NCBI GenBank assembly: GCA_027924645.1
Contig: BSBN01001017.1
Span: 6,908,501 to 6,972,500 of the forward strand
Reading direction: 5' to 3'
Length of the DNA: 64,000 bases
From: Cunninghamia lanceolata
Lineage: Eukaryota > Streptophyta > Pinopsida > Cupressales > Cupressaceae
In this document: piece by piece, positions 1 to 10,874 of the stretch
Numbering within the stretch: the first letter of the stretch is position 1
Layout: each line of letters begins with the position of its first letter
Program-made: the position numbers and the translations under genes
The notes under the pieces: generated by a model
Database searches by the model: none
The model's input: the letters and a program-made list of their open reading frames with translations, nothing else
Told to the model about the DNA's origin: nothing

Positions 1-667
1 ACTACATAGACTAAAATAACTTAAATATTTTATCCCATTCCTGATTGCATACTCAAATAATTTAATTAAATGATCATAACTCATAAATCTAGCTCATCCA
101 CTAAATTCTTTGTAAAACATCAATAATAATCCAATAAACATCTAATCATAATTTTAAATATCAGATATAAAATATAATGTCCATAAAGTTCAAATATAGC
201 AAAATGTCCATATGACATAATGTCCCTAGCATAGTAGCATAAAAACTCACACACATAAAGCATATAATCAAATCAACATAGTCAAATAGTCTGAATTGAA
301 GTAACTAAAACTTAACTAAAAAAAATATGGGCCTCACAATATTTTTCAATCTTAGATAATTAAATCAAAATTTATAAAAATAATCAATATGTATGTGATT
401 GAGGAATATGAAGACACTATTCAAAGAAAATAAAAATAAAAACCTTAACTTAGTTAAAATATTAAAACAATATGGTTAGAAAGCTAAGAATTAGCTCACA
501 TTATGGTGGTGGTTTCATAAAATTTTATTATCAAACAAATAAATCTAACAACATTAAAGTTTAAAAATGTTATTGACTATGAAAAACATGTCTTTTAAAG
601 GTATCATGGAGGTCCAATCCTTAGACTTGGTCATCCAAGCCTATTCCAAGCCAAAAAAGGGTGGGAC
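1..667. other. AT-rich flank without a gene
   Basis: This stretch lies left of the first element. It is strongly AT-rich, with no long open frame and no family I recognise. It ends at the CAAAA target-site copy (668-672) that borders the large minus-strand element. Confidence 0.6.
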
Positions 668-672
668 CAAAA

Positions 673-2331
673 TGTTGAACACCTAGAATAGTGAGAGGGG
701 GGGTGAATTAGTATTTTATTAAGCTATTTACCCTTCAAAATTTTAATCATTCTAGCATATACAAATACAGTAAAGGAAATTAAGCATAAAACATACAAAC
801 ACAACTCATAACACATGAACACCAAGATTTTACATGGAAAACCCAAGAAGGGAAAAAACATGGTGAGGATTGGATCACAATATAAAGTAGTATCAACACT
901 GAATTACAAAAGGCTCATTGCCGGAGGGCTCACTGCTCAAAAGAAAGGCTCACTGCCAACGGGCTCACTATCCTAAAAGAATGAGATATAAGAGGTGGCT
1001 CACTGCCAAAGTTGAACTGATATAATTGCATCTAACATATGCATGGAGTACAATTCCAATGAAGCTCAAAGTACTAAAATAATATTCATCACACTATTTT
1101 GAAATACCAGACTCTACTGCTCTGCATTCATTCAATTCACTTCCACAAGCACTTGTCACATCACACATTTACTCATTCTAGTATTCACATCATATCCATC
1201 GTGCATACATCCAATCATGATCCCTTGACACTTATTTATACTATCTTCAACCTTGAGAACATTCTCTAAAGTTAGCATCACACCTTAACAAATAACATTC
1301 AAATTAGGTCTAGACCTAAACATTCCTGTGGTGGAAAAGAATGAAGGTGGACCACAACACATCTTAGCTTGGATCTAGATTCATCCAAGCACGCCACTCC
1401 ACGCTACTACAATCACCAAAGCAAATCCGTACTCAATGTAAACACCCAAGGTCAGCCAAACCTGTGTTAACACAATGAACTTTTAAGTACACGCTTCCTC
1501 AAACCCAATGAAAAATTGTAGACCACATGTAAGGCTTCAAAAAAATATAGAGAATTCTATGTAGATCCTGAAACATCTTGAAATCCAACAAATTCCTCTG
1601 CAACAACTCTCACCTAATTGAAGTTCACACCAGAGCACTCAACCAACTCTGCCATACACTACAACTCAAGAAATCAACTTGCGGAGCACCAAACCATGAA
1701 AAAATTGAACTGAAGTAATATATAAGAATAATAATCATAAATCTAGAACCACAAAGCTAGAAAGAAATTTGTAGAGAAATGTGGAGCAAAACAGTTTCTC
1801 CCAGACACCTCAGCAAGACTCAAAAACACTGTCCACACTCTGGTGAACACAACTTCCTCTGCACACTGAACTGGAGCACCAAATTTTGAATATAACATCT
1901 CTATACATCTCTGAACAAATATCTAAACCACAAAGACATATCTTCAACATAGAAGAAATGCAGAGCAAAACCATAACACTCCTTTGTTAAGCCAAACAAT
2001 CTCTTCAACACACTATTTCCTTTGTTAATCAAATTTTCTCAAAAGCACTTGGAAACCAACCATTAGAAACATATTCCTAAGATCTTCAACACTTCTTCAA
2101 AGCAACTAAATCATCTTTAACAAAGAAAATCAACCAAATAACTCATACACTTACAACAACCTCATCTCTGCTCAACTAGTAACCAAATCATCTTCAACAA
2201 AGCAACTCAACCAAACACCTCATACACTTACAACAACCTAATCTCTACTCAACTAGTAGACATAGTTGACACCAATGGAAACACAATCTTGTTTACATCA
2301 ATGACAACACCAACTGCACATACTTGCAACA
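673..2331 (-). repeat. 3' LTR of the large minus-strand copia element
   Basis: A 1,659-bp LTR read on the minus strand from 2331 (TGTTGCAAGTATG) to 673. It is clearly similar to the copy at 13522-14816 plus 20691-20977, for example at 673-860 versus 13522-13700 and at 1080-1980 versus 13930-14816. The segment 890-1010 carries several diverged repeats of a short GGCTCACTGCC-like phrase, also present at 13755-13870. Confidence 0.85.
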
Positions 2332-2350
2332 ATCTCCTCCTTTGTCATTG
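2332..2350 (-). other. Polypurine tract of the large copia element
   Basis: On the minus strand, GACAAAGGAGGAGAT sits immediately before the 3' LTR. This is the expected priming site for plus-strand DNA synthesis and it fixes the inner edge of the LTR. Confidence 0.7.
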
Positions 2351-2918
2351 ATGGCAACGCATAATGTGAAAAACCATCAAGACACAACTCTACACCAAAC
2401 TTATTCTCTTTCTTACTCTCCCCCTTTCTTTTACACATCTTAGTCTCTCTCTAACAAGTGACTCTTTCTTTTTTCACATTTCTCTCTCTCCTCCTTTGAC
2501 ATGAATGGCAAAGGGTGACACACCATTTCTTTCACTCTTAGCAAATCTCAACATTCTGCTCTGTCTGGGTAATTTCTGATATACAGACCCTTGTAACTTC
2601 TCATGTTGAGTGAGTGAGAAGTTGAAACCTTAGATATATAATGTCACTTCATATGCTAAGTTTCTATTAGAACTGCATGGCCAAATATGTAATTGCGGAG
2701 GAATGAGGAGCATTCCATCACCCTGCTGGGAATACGTTTACAAAACCAACACTGTCTACAAGCTTATCAATAGAAAAACAACCCTCCGGTGATCCTCGTG
2801 AAACTTGGAACATACATAATGTGATACTTTATAAAGCTATGTTCCAAACTGCAGTAGCTAAACATTAGTATGATGGAAGTATAGAGCAATCTTCCATATA
2901 GTCTTCAAAGGAGTAGTC
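2351..2918 (-). other. 3' internal region of the large copia element, left part
   Basis: Non-LTR internal DNA between the polypurine tract and the nested composite. Several pyrimidine tracts (minus-strand GGGGGAG-like) resemble the extra polypurine tracts of SIRE elements. No pol-like frame is visible. It resumes at 9128 after the insertion; its last five bases (2914-2918) are the left TAGTC target-site copy. Confidence 0.5.
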
Positions 2919-3065
2919 TATTGCAAGGTGTGACCCTTGGTCTCCTTGTTCAACGTTGCGTTGCGGTGGTTTGCGACAAGGGCTTAACCGCCTCCCATGC
3001 TTGTTAAGTCAAGTGGTTGTATCGGGAATTAATAGGTTGTTCTTTTGGTGCAACGGTAGCTAACA
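2919..3065 (+). repeat. TRIM 5' LTR (147 bp)
   Basis: It begins TATTGCAAGG, against TGTTGCAAGG in the right copy, so the terminal TG has become TA by a G-to-A change. It ends GGTAGCTAACA next to the PBS. By eye it differs from 8976-9122 at about 14 of 147 positions, nearly all transitions. Confidence 0.8.
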
Positions 3066-3080
3066 ATTGGTATCAGAGCT
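3066..3080 (+). other. Primer-binding site (initiator tRNA-Met type)
   Basis: TTGGTATCAGAGC follows the LTR with one spacer base. It is complementary to the 3' end of plant initiator tRNA-Met, the usual primer for Ty1/copia elements. The same motif recurs at 8922, which is the key to the composite structure. Confidence 0.8.
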
Positions 3081-3107
3081 GATTTCCTCTAAAAAGAGCC
3101 TAACCGC

Positions 3108-4094
3108 TTGAAGAGATCCAAGATGTCATCCTACAAGAAGGATAGTCTAAAGTTTGATGGAACCAATTTTAATCTTTGGAAAAGTCACATGCAATGTCAC
3201 TTGCAATGTATGGGAATGCAGTATTGGACCATGGCTTCAACGAAGTATACTCCTCCACAGGGTGGCACGAAATCCCCAAATGAAATCACAGATGCTGAAA
3301 ACAATCTTGGGACTAAAGAAGATCTTCTAAGTGCATTATGTGATTCAGAGTTGATAAATGTTGTTGATCTACAAACTGCTTTTGAGATTTGGGAAAAACT
3401 GGAATTTTTACATGAAGGAGACAAGTATGTTAAATATGCAAGGCTACAAAGTCTAAAAGGAAAATTTTAAAAACTGAAGATGAGAGAAGATGAAAATATC
3501 ACTACTTTTATGCCAAGAGTAAATGAGCTTGTTTGTGGCATTAGATGTGCTGGTGGAGTCTTGGATGAAGATGAGATTGTTGGCAAAGTTCTCATATCCC
3601 TTCCTGCTTCTTATAAAATCAAGGTTGTTGCCATTGAGGAATTCAGAGCCCATTCAGCTATCATAAGAGATCAATTGGTTGGCAAATTGGCTACTTTTGA
3701 ATTAACTAAGTTTGGAGATGTCCCTCCCAAGACTGAATCTGCATTCAAAGCCAATGCCTCTGTGAAAGGTAAAAAAAGGTTTGATTCAGGAGAGAACTCT
3801 TCAAGGAAGCTATCCTGGTATGAAAAAGCAAGAAAAGACCTGGAAGAAGAAGAAGCAGAAACTGCTCAACTTGAAGCCCTTATTGCAAAAAGACTACCAA
3901 GAGGATCTGGTAAGTATGAAGGGAAATTGCCTTTTAAGTGTTTTAACGACAATAAGATTGGTCATTTTGCCCCAAGGTGTCCAGAAAGATTTTCAAGGCC
4001 AAATCCCAACAGATCAAGGTTCCAAAGGAATTGTTACTATGTTCATGAAGAGGATGATAATGAAGGAGTAATAGATGATGAATCAGAAACATGA
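3108..4094 (+). pseudogene. Decayed SIRE-like Gag
   Basis: One frame from about 3123 (MSSYKKDSLKFDG) through 4094, broken only by TAA at 3468. The N-terminal part has the DGTNFNLWKSHM signature of copia Gag (DUF4219/UBN2 family). A lysine/glutamate-rich stretch (3760-3900) precedes one CCHC zinc knuckle near 3940-3990. The knuckle has lost its second cysteine (CFNDNKIGHFAPRC instead of CxxC). TGA at 4092 would end the frame, but the same frame continues into protease, so gag-pol was a single ORF. In life it would form the cytoplasmic virus-like particle and bind RNA. Confidence 0.8.
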
Positions 4095-4115
4095 AACAAA
4101 TCCAGAAGTGATTGG

Positions 4116-7100
4116 GTGTTTATTGCCATCAAGGAAGAAGATCCAATGCCCTCTGAATCTGTCAATCATAAAGTTGTAGAAAGAGCTCTAGCTACCCAAG
4201 TTGAAGAAAAGGATGATTGGGTCATTGACAGTGAATGCTCTCAACATATGACAGGTGACAAAAATAAGTTCATAGATTTGAAAATGTATGAAGGAGGAGT
4301 GGTAAAGTTTGGTGATAATTCTGTTGGTAGAATCAGAGGTAGAGGAACTATCTATTTTGATGGAAAGAACAAAACTGGTAATGTACTATATGTTGAAGGA
4401 TTGAAGCACAATCTTCTCAGTGTTGGACAGTTAGTGGACAAAGGCTATGATCTCCGATTCAATAATAGAAAATGCAAGATCTTTGAAAGTTCCAGAACAA
4501 AGATTGCATCCGGTACTGAAACTAAAGGTAATATATTCCACTTGGTTGGTACTGGTAAAAGTTGCTTATTTGTTCAAGTTGATCAGAGTTGGTTATGGCA
4601 TAGGAGGATGTGTCATGTGAAGTTTGCTAATATCATCAAGATAAGCAACACTCAGGTTGTAAGAGATCTTCCAAAACTAGTGAAACCTACAAATAGTTTG
4701 TGCAAAGAATGTCAGTTGGGGAAACAAAGCAGAGTCTCATTCAAAAGTAAGGAACAATCTTCTACCAGATTATTAGACTTAGTTCATACTGATTTATGTG
4801 GTCCAGCAAGGATCAGAAGTGTGCAAGGTGATAGATACTTCATGTTATTAATTGATGACTATTCCCGGATGATGTGGGTAACTTTTCTGAAAGAGAAATT
4901 AGAAGCTCTTGAGAAATTCAAAATATTCTTGGCTATGGTAGAGAATGAAACTGGATTAAAATTGAAATGTCTGAGGTCTGATAGAGGTGGAGAATTCACA
5001 TCTGGTGAATTCATAGCATTCTGTGAGAAACATGGAATAAAAAATAGTTGTCTACTCCTAGGACTCCACAACAGAATGGAGTAGTGGAGAGAAAGAACTA
5101 GACCATCCAGGAAGCATCTAGGACCATGATGATGGAAGCAAATATTCCTCAGATCTATTGGAGAGAAGCTGTCAGTACTGCAGTCTATACTCTCAATCAA
5201 GTACAAATTAGAAGCAATACTGGTAAGACTTCTTATGAACTTTGGTTTGGCATCACTCCTACTGTGAGGTATTTTAGAGTCTTTGGTAGCAAATGTTACA
5301 TTAAAAGAGATGAAGATCTAGGCAAGTTTGATGCTAGAAGTGATGAAGGATTATTCTTGGGTTACTCTACTCAAAGAAAAGCATACCGGTCCTATAACAA
5401 GAGACTGAGAAAGATTATAGAAAGTATAAATGTAAAGGTTGATGAAGGAATTGAAAAACCTTCAAGATTTTATGAATATGATGAAGATTATCAGAATGGT
5501 GTTCTGATTCAAGGAGCCTGAGCCCCTTCTGAAATTTAGATTCAAACTGATTCGGTAAATCAGGAAGAAGAGATGAGTTTTAATGAGCCTGATCAAGAAT
5601 CAGAAGTGGAAGAAACTCCCAAAGTTCCCAGGTATGTAAGACTGAACCACTCTAAAGATTAGATCATAGGTGATAAAAGCAAAGGTGTACAAACAAGGAG
5701 AAGGATTACTCAAAATTTAGAAGAGTATTGTCTGATTTCAAAAATTGAACCTAAGACAGTGAATGAAGCTTGCAATGATAAAAACTAGACTAAAGCAATG
5801 GAGGAAGAACTGATGCAAATTGAGAAAAATCACACTTGGGATCTTGTTCCCAAACCTAGAAACAAGAATGTGATTGGAACCAAATGGGTCTTCCGAAAAA
5901 AACTAAATGAAGTTGGTGAAGTAATCATAAATAAAGCCAGATTGGTCTGCAAGGGTTACTCTCAAATAGAAGGAGTTGATTTTGAAGAAACTTTTGCTCT
6001 GGTGGCAAGAATTGAAGCAATCAGATTATTTCTTGCCTTTGTTGCCTTCAAGGACTTTAAAGTATATCAGATGGATGTCAAGTCTACCTTTCTGAATGGA
6101 GACTTGGAAGAAGTATACATTGAGCAACCAGATGGATTTCAATTATCTGATCATGGTGATATTGTCTGCAAATTAAAGAAAGCACTGTATGGACTGAAGC
6201 AAGCCTGAAGAGCCTGGTATGAAAGATTGGATAAGCATCTTTTAAAGATTGGTTTTAACAAAAGTACTATTGATAGTAATTTTTATTTCAAAATTTATCA
6301 TGAAAACATCTTGATTGTTGAAGTGTTTGTTGATGACATCATTTTTGGTGGAAGATATAGTATGTGTAAAACTTTTGCAAATCAAATGAAGAGTGAATTT
6401 GAGATGTCCATGCTTGGGGAAATGAATTTCTTCTTGGGTCTACAAATCATTCAAACTAAGAAAGGAATCTTCATTTCTCAGACCAAATATGTGAAAGAAT
6501 TGTTGAAGAAATTTGGGATGGAAGACTAAAAAATAATGAATACTCCCATGGCAACCGGATGTAAATTGAGAAAAGATAATGACTCTCCTAAGGCTGATAA
6601 GAAAAAGTATAGGTCAATGATTAAAGGATTGTTGTATCTCACTCAAACTAGACCTGACATTATGAATGTTGTTGGTCTTGTTGTTAGATTTCAAGCTAAT
6701 CCTAGAGAATCTCATGTCATGGCAATCAAAAGGATTTTTAAATATCTAAAAGGGACAGTTGAGTATGGATTGTGGTATCCTAGAGATCATGATTTTTCTC
6801 TTCATGCATATACAAATGCGGATTGGGCAGGAGATGTGGATGACTAGAAGAGTACCAGTGGTGGAGCATTCTTTTTGGGGAAGAGATTGGTTTCTTGGCT
6901 AAGAAAGAAACAAGAGGCGATATCTCTGTCCATTGTAGAAGCAGGATATATTGCAACAGTAGGTAGTTGTACTCAAGTTTTGTGGATGAAGCAAATGCTA
7001 AGAGACATAAGAGTGGAGTATGAGGAGCCTATCACAATCTTCTGTGATAATTCAAGTGCAATAAATATTTCTAGGAATCCGCAGTTGCATTCACAGACTA

Positions 7101-7279
7101 AACATATATCCATCAAGTTTCACTTTTTGAGAGAGCAAGTGAACAAGAATGAAGTTAGATTGGAGTTTGTGCCTTCCAAGGATTAGATTGCAGATATCTT
7201 TACTAAACCTCTACCTAAGGACTCTTTTGAGTATCTCAGGGAGAAGTTAGGGGTTATTTCCCCTCCGATGATGATCTAA
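4116..7279 (+). pseudogene. Decayed SIRE-like Pol (PR-INT-RT-RH)
   Basis: Domains in order: protease near 4215-4450, with the active site read as DSECSQHM (usually DSGCSQHM, so the glycine is lost); integrase from 4590, with an HHCC zinc region ending CKECQLG, then D at HTDLCG, D at RSDRGGEF and the rest after a frameshift; RT 5798-6847 with FVDD at about 6329; RNase H 6820-7186; C-terminal tail ending at TAA 7277-7279. A single frameshift lies near 5040-5060. Stops in the second frame fall at 5519, 5660, 5786, 6206, 6527, 6845 and 7184; those at 5786 (W) and 7184 (Q) sit on well-conserved residues. The element is inactive. The SIRE/Maximus assignment rests on the protease and integrase motifs and the polypurine arrangement. 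Confidence 0.85.
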
Positions 7280-7354
7280 GGTGCATTGATGTGCATCAAT
7301 CTGGTGGATATCACAGTCATATTTTGTGATCCAGATTGATGATGGGGAGCTGCT

Positions 7355-7611
7355 ACTCAGGGGGAGCAGCTGGTATGATTCTTAAGTGGTGGAATTGCAA
7401 GTATGTGCCCTTTTCCATTGATGTCAAAGGGGGAGAGAAGACATGTGAAAAACAAGTGGTTTCTAATCAAAGGGGGAGCAGGAAAGGAAGAGAAGATATG
7501 TGAATGGTTGTTGTTGATAGGGGGAGTTGTGATAGTAAGGAGAAGCTCTTATGTTGATGGTCAAAACAATTTTTCACATCATATGTTGCCATCAATGAAA
7601 AAGGGGGATAT
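7355..7611 (+). other. Cluster of five polypurine tracts before the 3' LTR
   Basis: GGGGGAG-type tracts occur at about 7360, 7426, 7469, 7519 and 7599. The last, AAAAAGGGGGATAT, abuts the LTR start and is the likely priming tract. Repeated extra tracts downstream of pol are a known habit of SIRE-type elements. Confidence 0.65.
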
Positions 7612-8920
7612 TGTTGCAAGTATGGGTCTAACCGGTGTTGTCATTGATGTCAACATACTCCTGTTGCATTAATGATAAGGAATAGAGAAGAACAGTGAAG
7701 ACAATAAGCTAAAGATCCTAGCTAAGATGACTATTAGAGGATGCGGTTTAAAGGGTTTGTAGATATGTGTCTTAAGGTGATCCAACAAAGATTTTAGAGG
7801 TTCGCATGAAGATCTGAAGAAGTTGTGGCCGCTCAAGTAAAACTGGTTCTGGTAAGTGTTCAGAGGTGACAGAGTGATACAGATAGGTCTGGTGAGATCT
7901 GGAAATGCATTATTTTGTTCTGCAGATTTGGTGGAGTGTTTAGGAAGTCCATGTGAAGTGACAACTCGATTGGTTCATGGTCTGGAGGTCCACAAGCATC
8001 TATTCCTTTGTGACAGTGATGATAGACTGTGTTCTTGAGGTTCTGGATGAAGGAGAGAAGGATTTCAGAAAGCAGATGAAGTGTGGATGTTCTTGGTGAT
8101 TCAGGCAAGCTTGTGGAGGTCTTTGGATTGTGTCCAATTCTTGTTGGTGGTCCGCATTAGAGTTTGAGCTCACAATTGAAGAATAACTTCCAAATGATGG
8201 TGTTCTTCCTAAGTTACACATCTTGCAGATGATCTTGAAGATGTTATGTGAAGATTGGTGTGTTTCTAGAAGAATATTGAAGTCTCAGATTTATGTGGCT
8301 GATAGTGTGTTGATCCTTGTTAAGTCTTTTGTAAATTAGTCATGATGTATTTATGTATATTTCTCTGTAATGTTTGCCAACTTAGATGATCATTCCTAAG
8401 TCGATGTCTTATATAAATAAGGAATTGTAAAGTCATTTCAAAGTGTGACTTGTGGTGATGAGAGTGTGGTAAAGAGCAGAGGAGTGAAAAGTAGAGTAGA
8501 AGTATTGGGCTTAAATGGAACTGATTCAAGCATGGTGAAGATGCTATTCTCCAGTTCAAGTAGGTGATACTTATTATTCTTTAGACAGTGTGTCTCTTGT
8601 AGGTAGTGGGCCTCTTGTGAGTAGTGTGCTTAGGCAGTGAGCCCTAATTGGCATGTACCATTTTGTTCTTTCTATTTTTCTAACAAAGAATATAATCTTG
8701 GGTTAATCACCCCATGGTTTTTCCCTTAACTGGGTTTTCCACGTCAAAATCTTGGTGTCTTATGTGTTGATGTGTTTCTGCTCTTGATTTAATGCATTAT
8801 GTTTCCATGATTAATTTATTATTATGCTGTTGAATCACAAAGTGAATTTAAGTGTTTAATTGGAAGAAAGTTCTGGACAACTGATTCACCCCCTCTCAGT
8901 TGTCTATCCTGAATCTAACA
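7612..8920 (+). repeat. SIRE-like copia LTR (1,309 bp) inside the composite
   Basis: Starts TGTTGCAAGTATGG after a polypurine tract and ends CTGAATCTAACA directly before a second PBS (8922). A TATA box, TATATAAATA, lies at 8410-8419. It aligns with the solo LTR 10875-11979, for instance 8220-8310 with 11275-11365 and 8440-8760 with 11500-11815. It is the only LTR of this copia unit in the composite. Confidence 0.85.
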
Positions 8921-8975
8921 ATTGGTATCAGAGCCGAGGTCATGGGTTCAAACCCCGCGCTTGCGCTGGGGGGAT
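8921..8975 (+). other. TRIM interior: PBS, hairpin and polypurine tract (55 bp)
   Basis: TTGGTATCAGAGCC is followed by GGTTCAAACCC, which looks like a pol III B-box but may be chance. Then comes a small GC-rich hairpin (CCCCGCG ... CGCTGGGG) whose 3' arm runs into the polypurine tract GGGGGGAT next to the right LTR. An internal region this small has no coding capacity, as expected for a TRIM. Confidence 0.7.
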
Positions 8976-9122
8976 TGTTGCAAGGTGTGACCCTTGGTCT
9001 CCTTGTTCAATGCTGTGCTGTGGTGGTTTGCAACAAGGGCTTAACCACCTCCCATGCTTGTTAAGTCAAGTGGTTATATCAAGCATTAATAGGTTGATCT
9101 TTTGGTGCAATGGTAGCTAACA
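8976..9122 (+). repeat. TRIM 3' LTR (147 bp)
   Basis: TGTTGCAAGG ... GGTAGCTAACA with intact TG...CA ends, followed by the TAGTC target-site copy at 9123-9127. Its ends match those of the SIRE-like LTR at 7612-8920 (TGTTGCAAG and CTAACA), which suggests the same machinery mobilised both. Confidence 0.8.
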
Positions 9123-9127
9123 TAGTC

Positions 9128-9958
9128 ATCCTGAATCAGAGACAAGCACTAACTCCCCAAGGCCAAATCTTCTTTATATCAACCCATGCATCTTCTTTAT
9201 AGTAACATATCTTGTCTTCTTTAAGAATTCAAACTTAACTCTGCACTGATCAGGGCATGATATTCAACCATGAACTTTCCTTCTTTAGGAACATAACATC
9301 TCATCTCTTGACAACCTTCATGGCAGCCTCAACAACCTTTCTTACCTTGTGACAGTGTATGCCATCAATACATACTATGTTGAGATCAAGGACAACACAT
9401 ATGGTCAACAATCTCTCCCTTAGATTAATGCTCATTTGTCTACAACCTTTCTCTTGCAAGCTCCCCCTATCATTAGTCACCACTACCTAGTCCCCCTGAG
9501 AGGTAGCCATCATTAGTCCAGGTTAAAGATGTGGCATGAACTCCCCCTGGATAGATGCATCACTATGCATCTTTAAAAATTACCCCTAACCTCTGCTGGA
9601 GATCCGCAAATATGTCTAAGAGATTTTTTCACTGCCATTATCATTGTTAATTTCATTCTTTGAGTTAGATGTCCTAGCCTTTTTCTTTCTTCTTCATACT
9701 TTGAATTGTTTTTCGTTCTTGTTCGCTCCTTCCTCTTGTAGTTTATTTGTTTTTAGCAGAATCTTTGCCCAAGAAGACCATAATAATGAAGATATGTTCT
9801 CTCTTGACTGCAACACACTAATAACATGATGCATAACTCCATCTCTCGACTAGGTTCAAGCTTGATCTTTAGTATCTTATGACCAGCTTCCTCAAAAATA
9901 ACACTTGACATGATTGTCAAGTAAATTGTGCACATTAAATTGATCAAGTTTGTCTCTA

Positions 9959-9999
<41 letters not shown>

Positions 10000-10869
10000 C
10001 CATCATCTAAATCATCACTTGAATCAGTCCCCCTTTTGCTTCATTTGAAGAAGCATCTCCAAGGATATCTTTCTTCAGTTTTTCATAGACTGTCTCATGC
10101 TCTAAGAACTCAGGATCTGGCTTAAAAATATCCAAACTAGCTTCTTGATCAAGTTCATCTTCTAGGAAGACCTCATGTGTTAATTGATCTTCTTTCTCTA
10201 CAAGGTCTAATTCTACACGCACAATGGGATGATCCTCAAACTTGCAATTTGTAAAAAAGCCTTCAATAAAAACTATACTCATTTGTCAATTTCCCTTTCA
10301 TAAAACTATTTCCTAGATGATTATCTTCCACCATGTCTTTCATTGGTTCTAATACTTTAAGTTTCATTTTGAATGGTTGTGTAAGAAGAAACTAAATTAG
10401 ACACTTGAAGACCACTTACTTTGAAACCCCTTGTTCACTAATCCATTAAAATTCATGCGTTGATATTCCACACTGCTCTTGTCATGCACATTGACACCCT
10501 CACTTCTTCCAACACCCTTCTAAATTCCTCTTACAACACCTTCATCACTCCCATTCTATGAACGACTAGAAATATTCACTTCCACTGCTTGTCAGTCCCT
10601 CTTGTTTCTAGAAACCCCTTTTTCACTCATTTCATGCTTATGTCTATCACTCAGCTCCTTGTGAGATCTAGATTTCTCATATCCTTCAAATACTTTGGAC
10701 TTTTGTTGTGTTCTTTAATCACAATGAAGAATTGATGATGAATTTTCAGAAATGACTCCCCCTGAGCCCATGAAACTTCTCTTGTTACTGTGAACCCTAA
10801 AGTCCTCCACAATTTACCACATTTGAATATTTTCTTTTAGAAATACTAGCATTGGTCCATATGCTGAAT
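9128..10869 (-). other. Internal region of the large copia element, middle part
   Basis: Continues the element's interior after the composite. The longest minus-strand frame is 10007-10282 (91 codons), acidic, with many Glu and Asp; further downstream on the minus strand the GAT-rich tract at 9961-10007 would encode poly-Asp. Several minus-strand GGGGGAG tracts occur (near 9465, 9492, 9545 and 10758). I see no RT, integrase or RNase H motif. The function of the acidic frame is unknown. Confidence 0.5.
9961..10007. repeat. (TCA)n microsatellite
   Basis: Thirteen pure TCA units followed by an imperfect tail. Read on the minus strand the tract is GAT-rich, so it would encode aspartates if it is part of a frame. 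Confidence 0.9.
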
Positions 10870-10874
10870 ATTTT

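Larger units (their letters stand above)
2919..9122 (+). mobile_element. Composite element: TRIM LTRs enclosing a PBS-to-LTR SIRE-like copia unit
   Basis: Both ends are 147-bp LTR-like units (2919-3065 and 8976-9122), flanked by a perfect TAGTC duplication (2914-2918 and 9123-9127). The order inside is PBS (3066), a complete copia gag-pol (3108-7279), a run of polypurine tracts, one 1,309-bp copia LTR (7612-8920), a second PBS (8921), a 55-bp TRIM interior and the right TRIM LTR. The copia unit has no LTR of its own on the left. This is the structure expected if a one-LTR copia circle recombined into the PBS of a TRIM, or if template switching joined the two during reverse transcription. Coordinates come from the duplications and TG...CA ends; the mechanism is inferred. 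Confidence 0.8.

Noticed and set aside
7856..8221. Short frames on both strands in the copia LTR
   Set aside because: They are within the LTR (7612-8920) and have no homology to known domains by eye.
8938..8970. Possible tRNA gene or SINE head (GGTTCAAACCC B-box)
   Set aside because: There is no matching A-box or cloverleaf at the right spacing, and the preceding TGGTATCAGAGCC is explained as a primer-binding site.
8860..9120. Plus-strand open frame of 86 codons across the copia LTR end, TRIM interior and TRIM LTR
   Set aside because: It crosses LTR, PBS and LTR boundaries and is a chance frame.
9961..10007. Possible CRISPR-like or satellite array
   Set aside because: It is a simple trinucleotide run; no spacer-repeat structure is present anywhere in the window.
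9928..10125. Plus-strand frame with poly-Ser
   Set aside because: It is a translation of the (TCA)n tract; the minus strand is the element's sense strand here.
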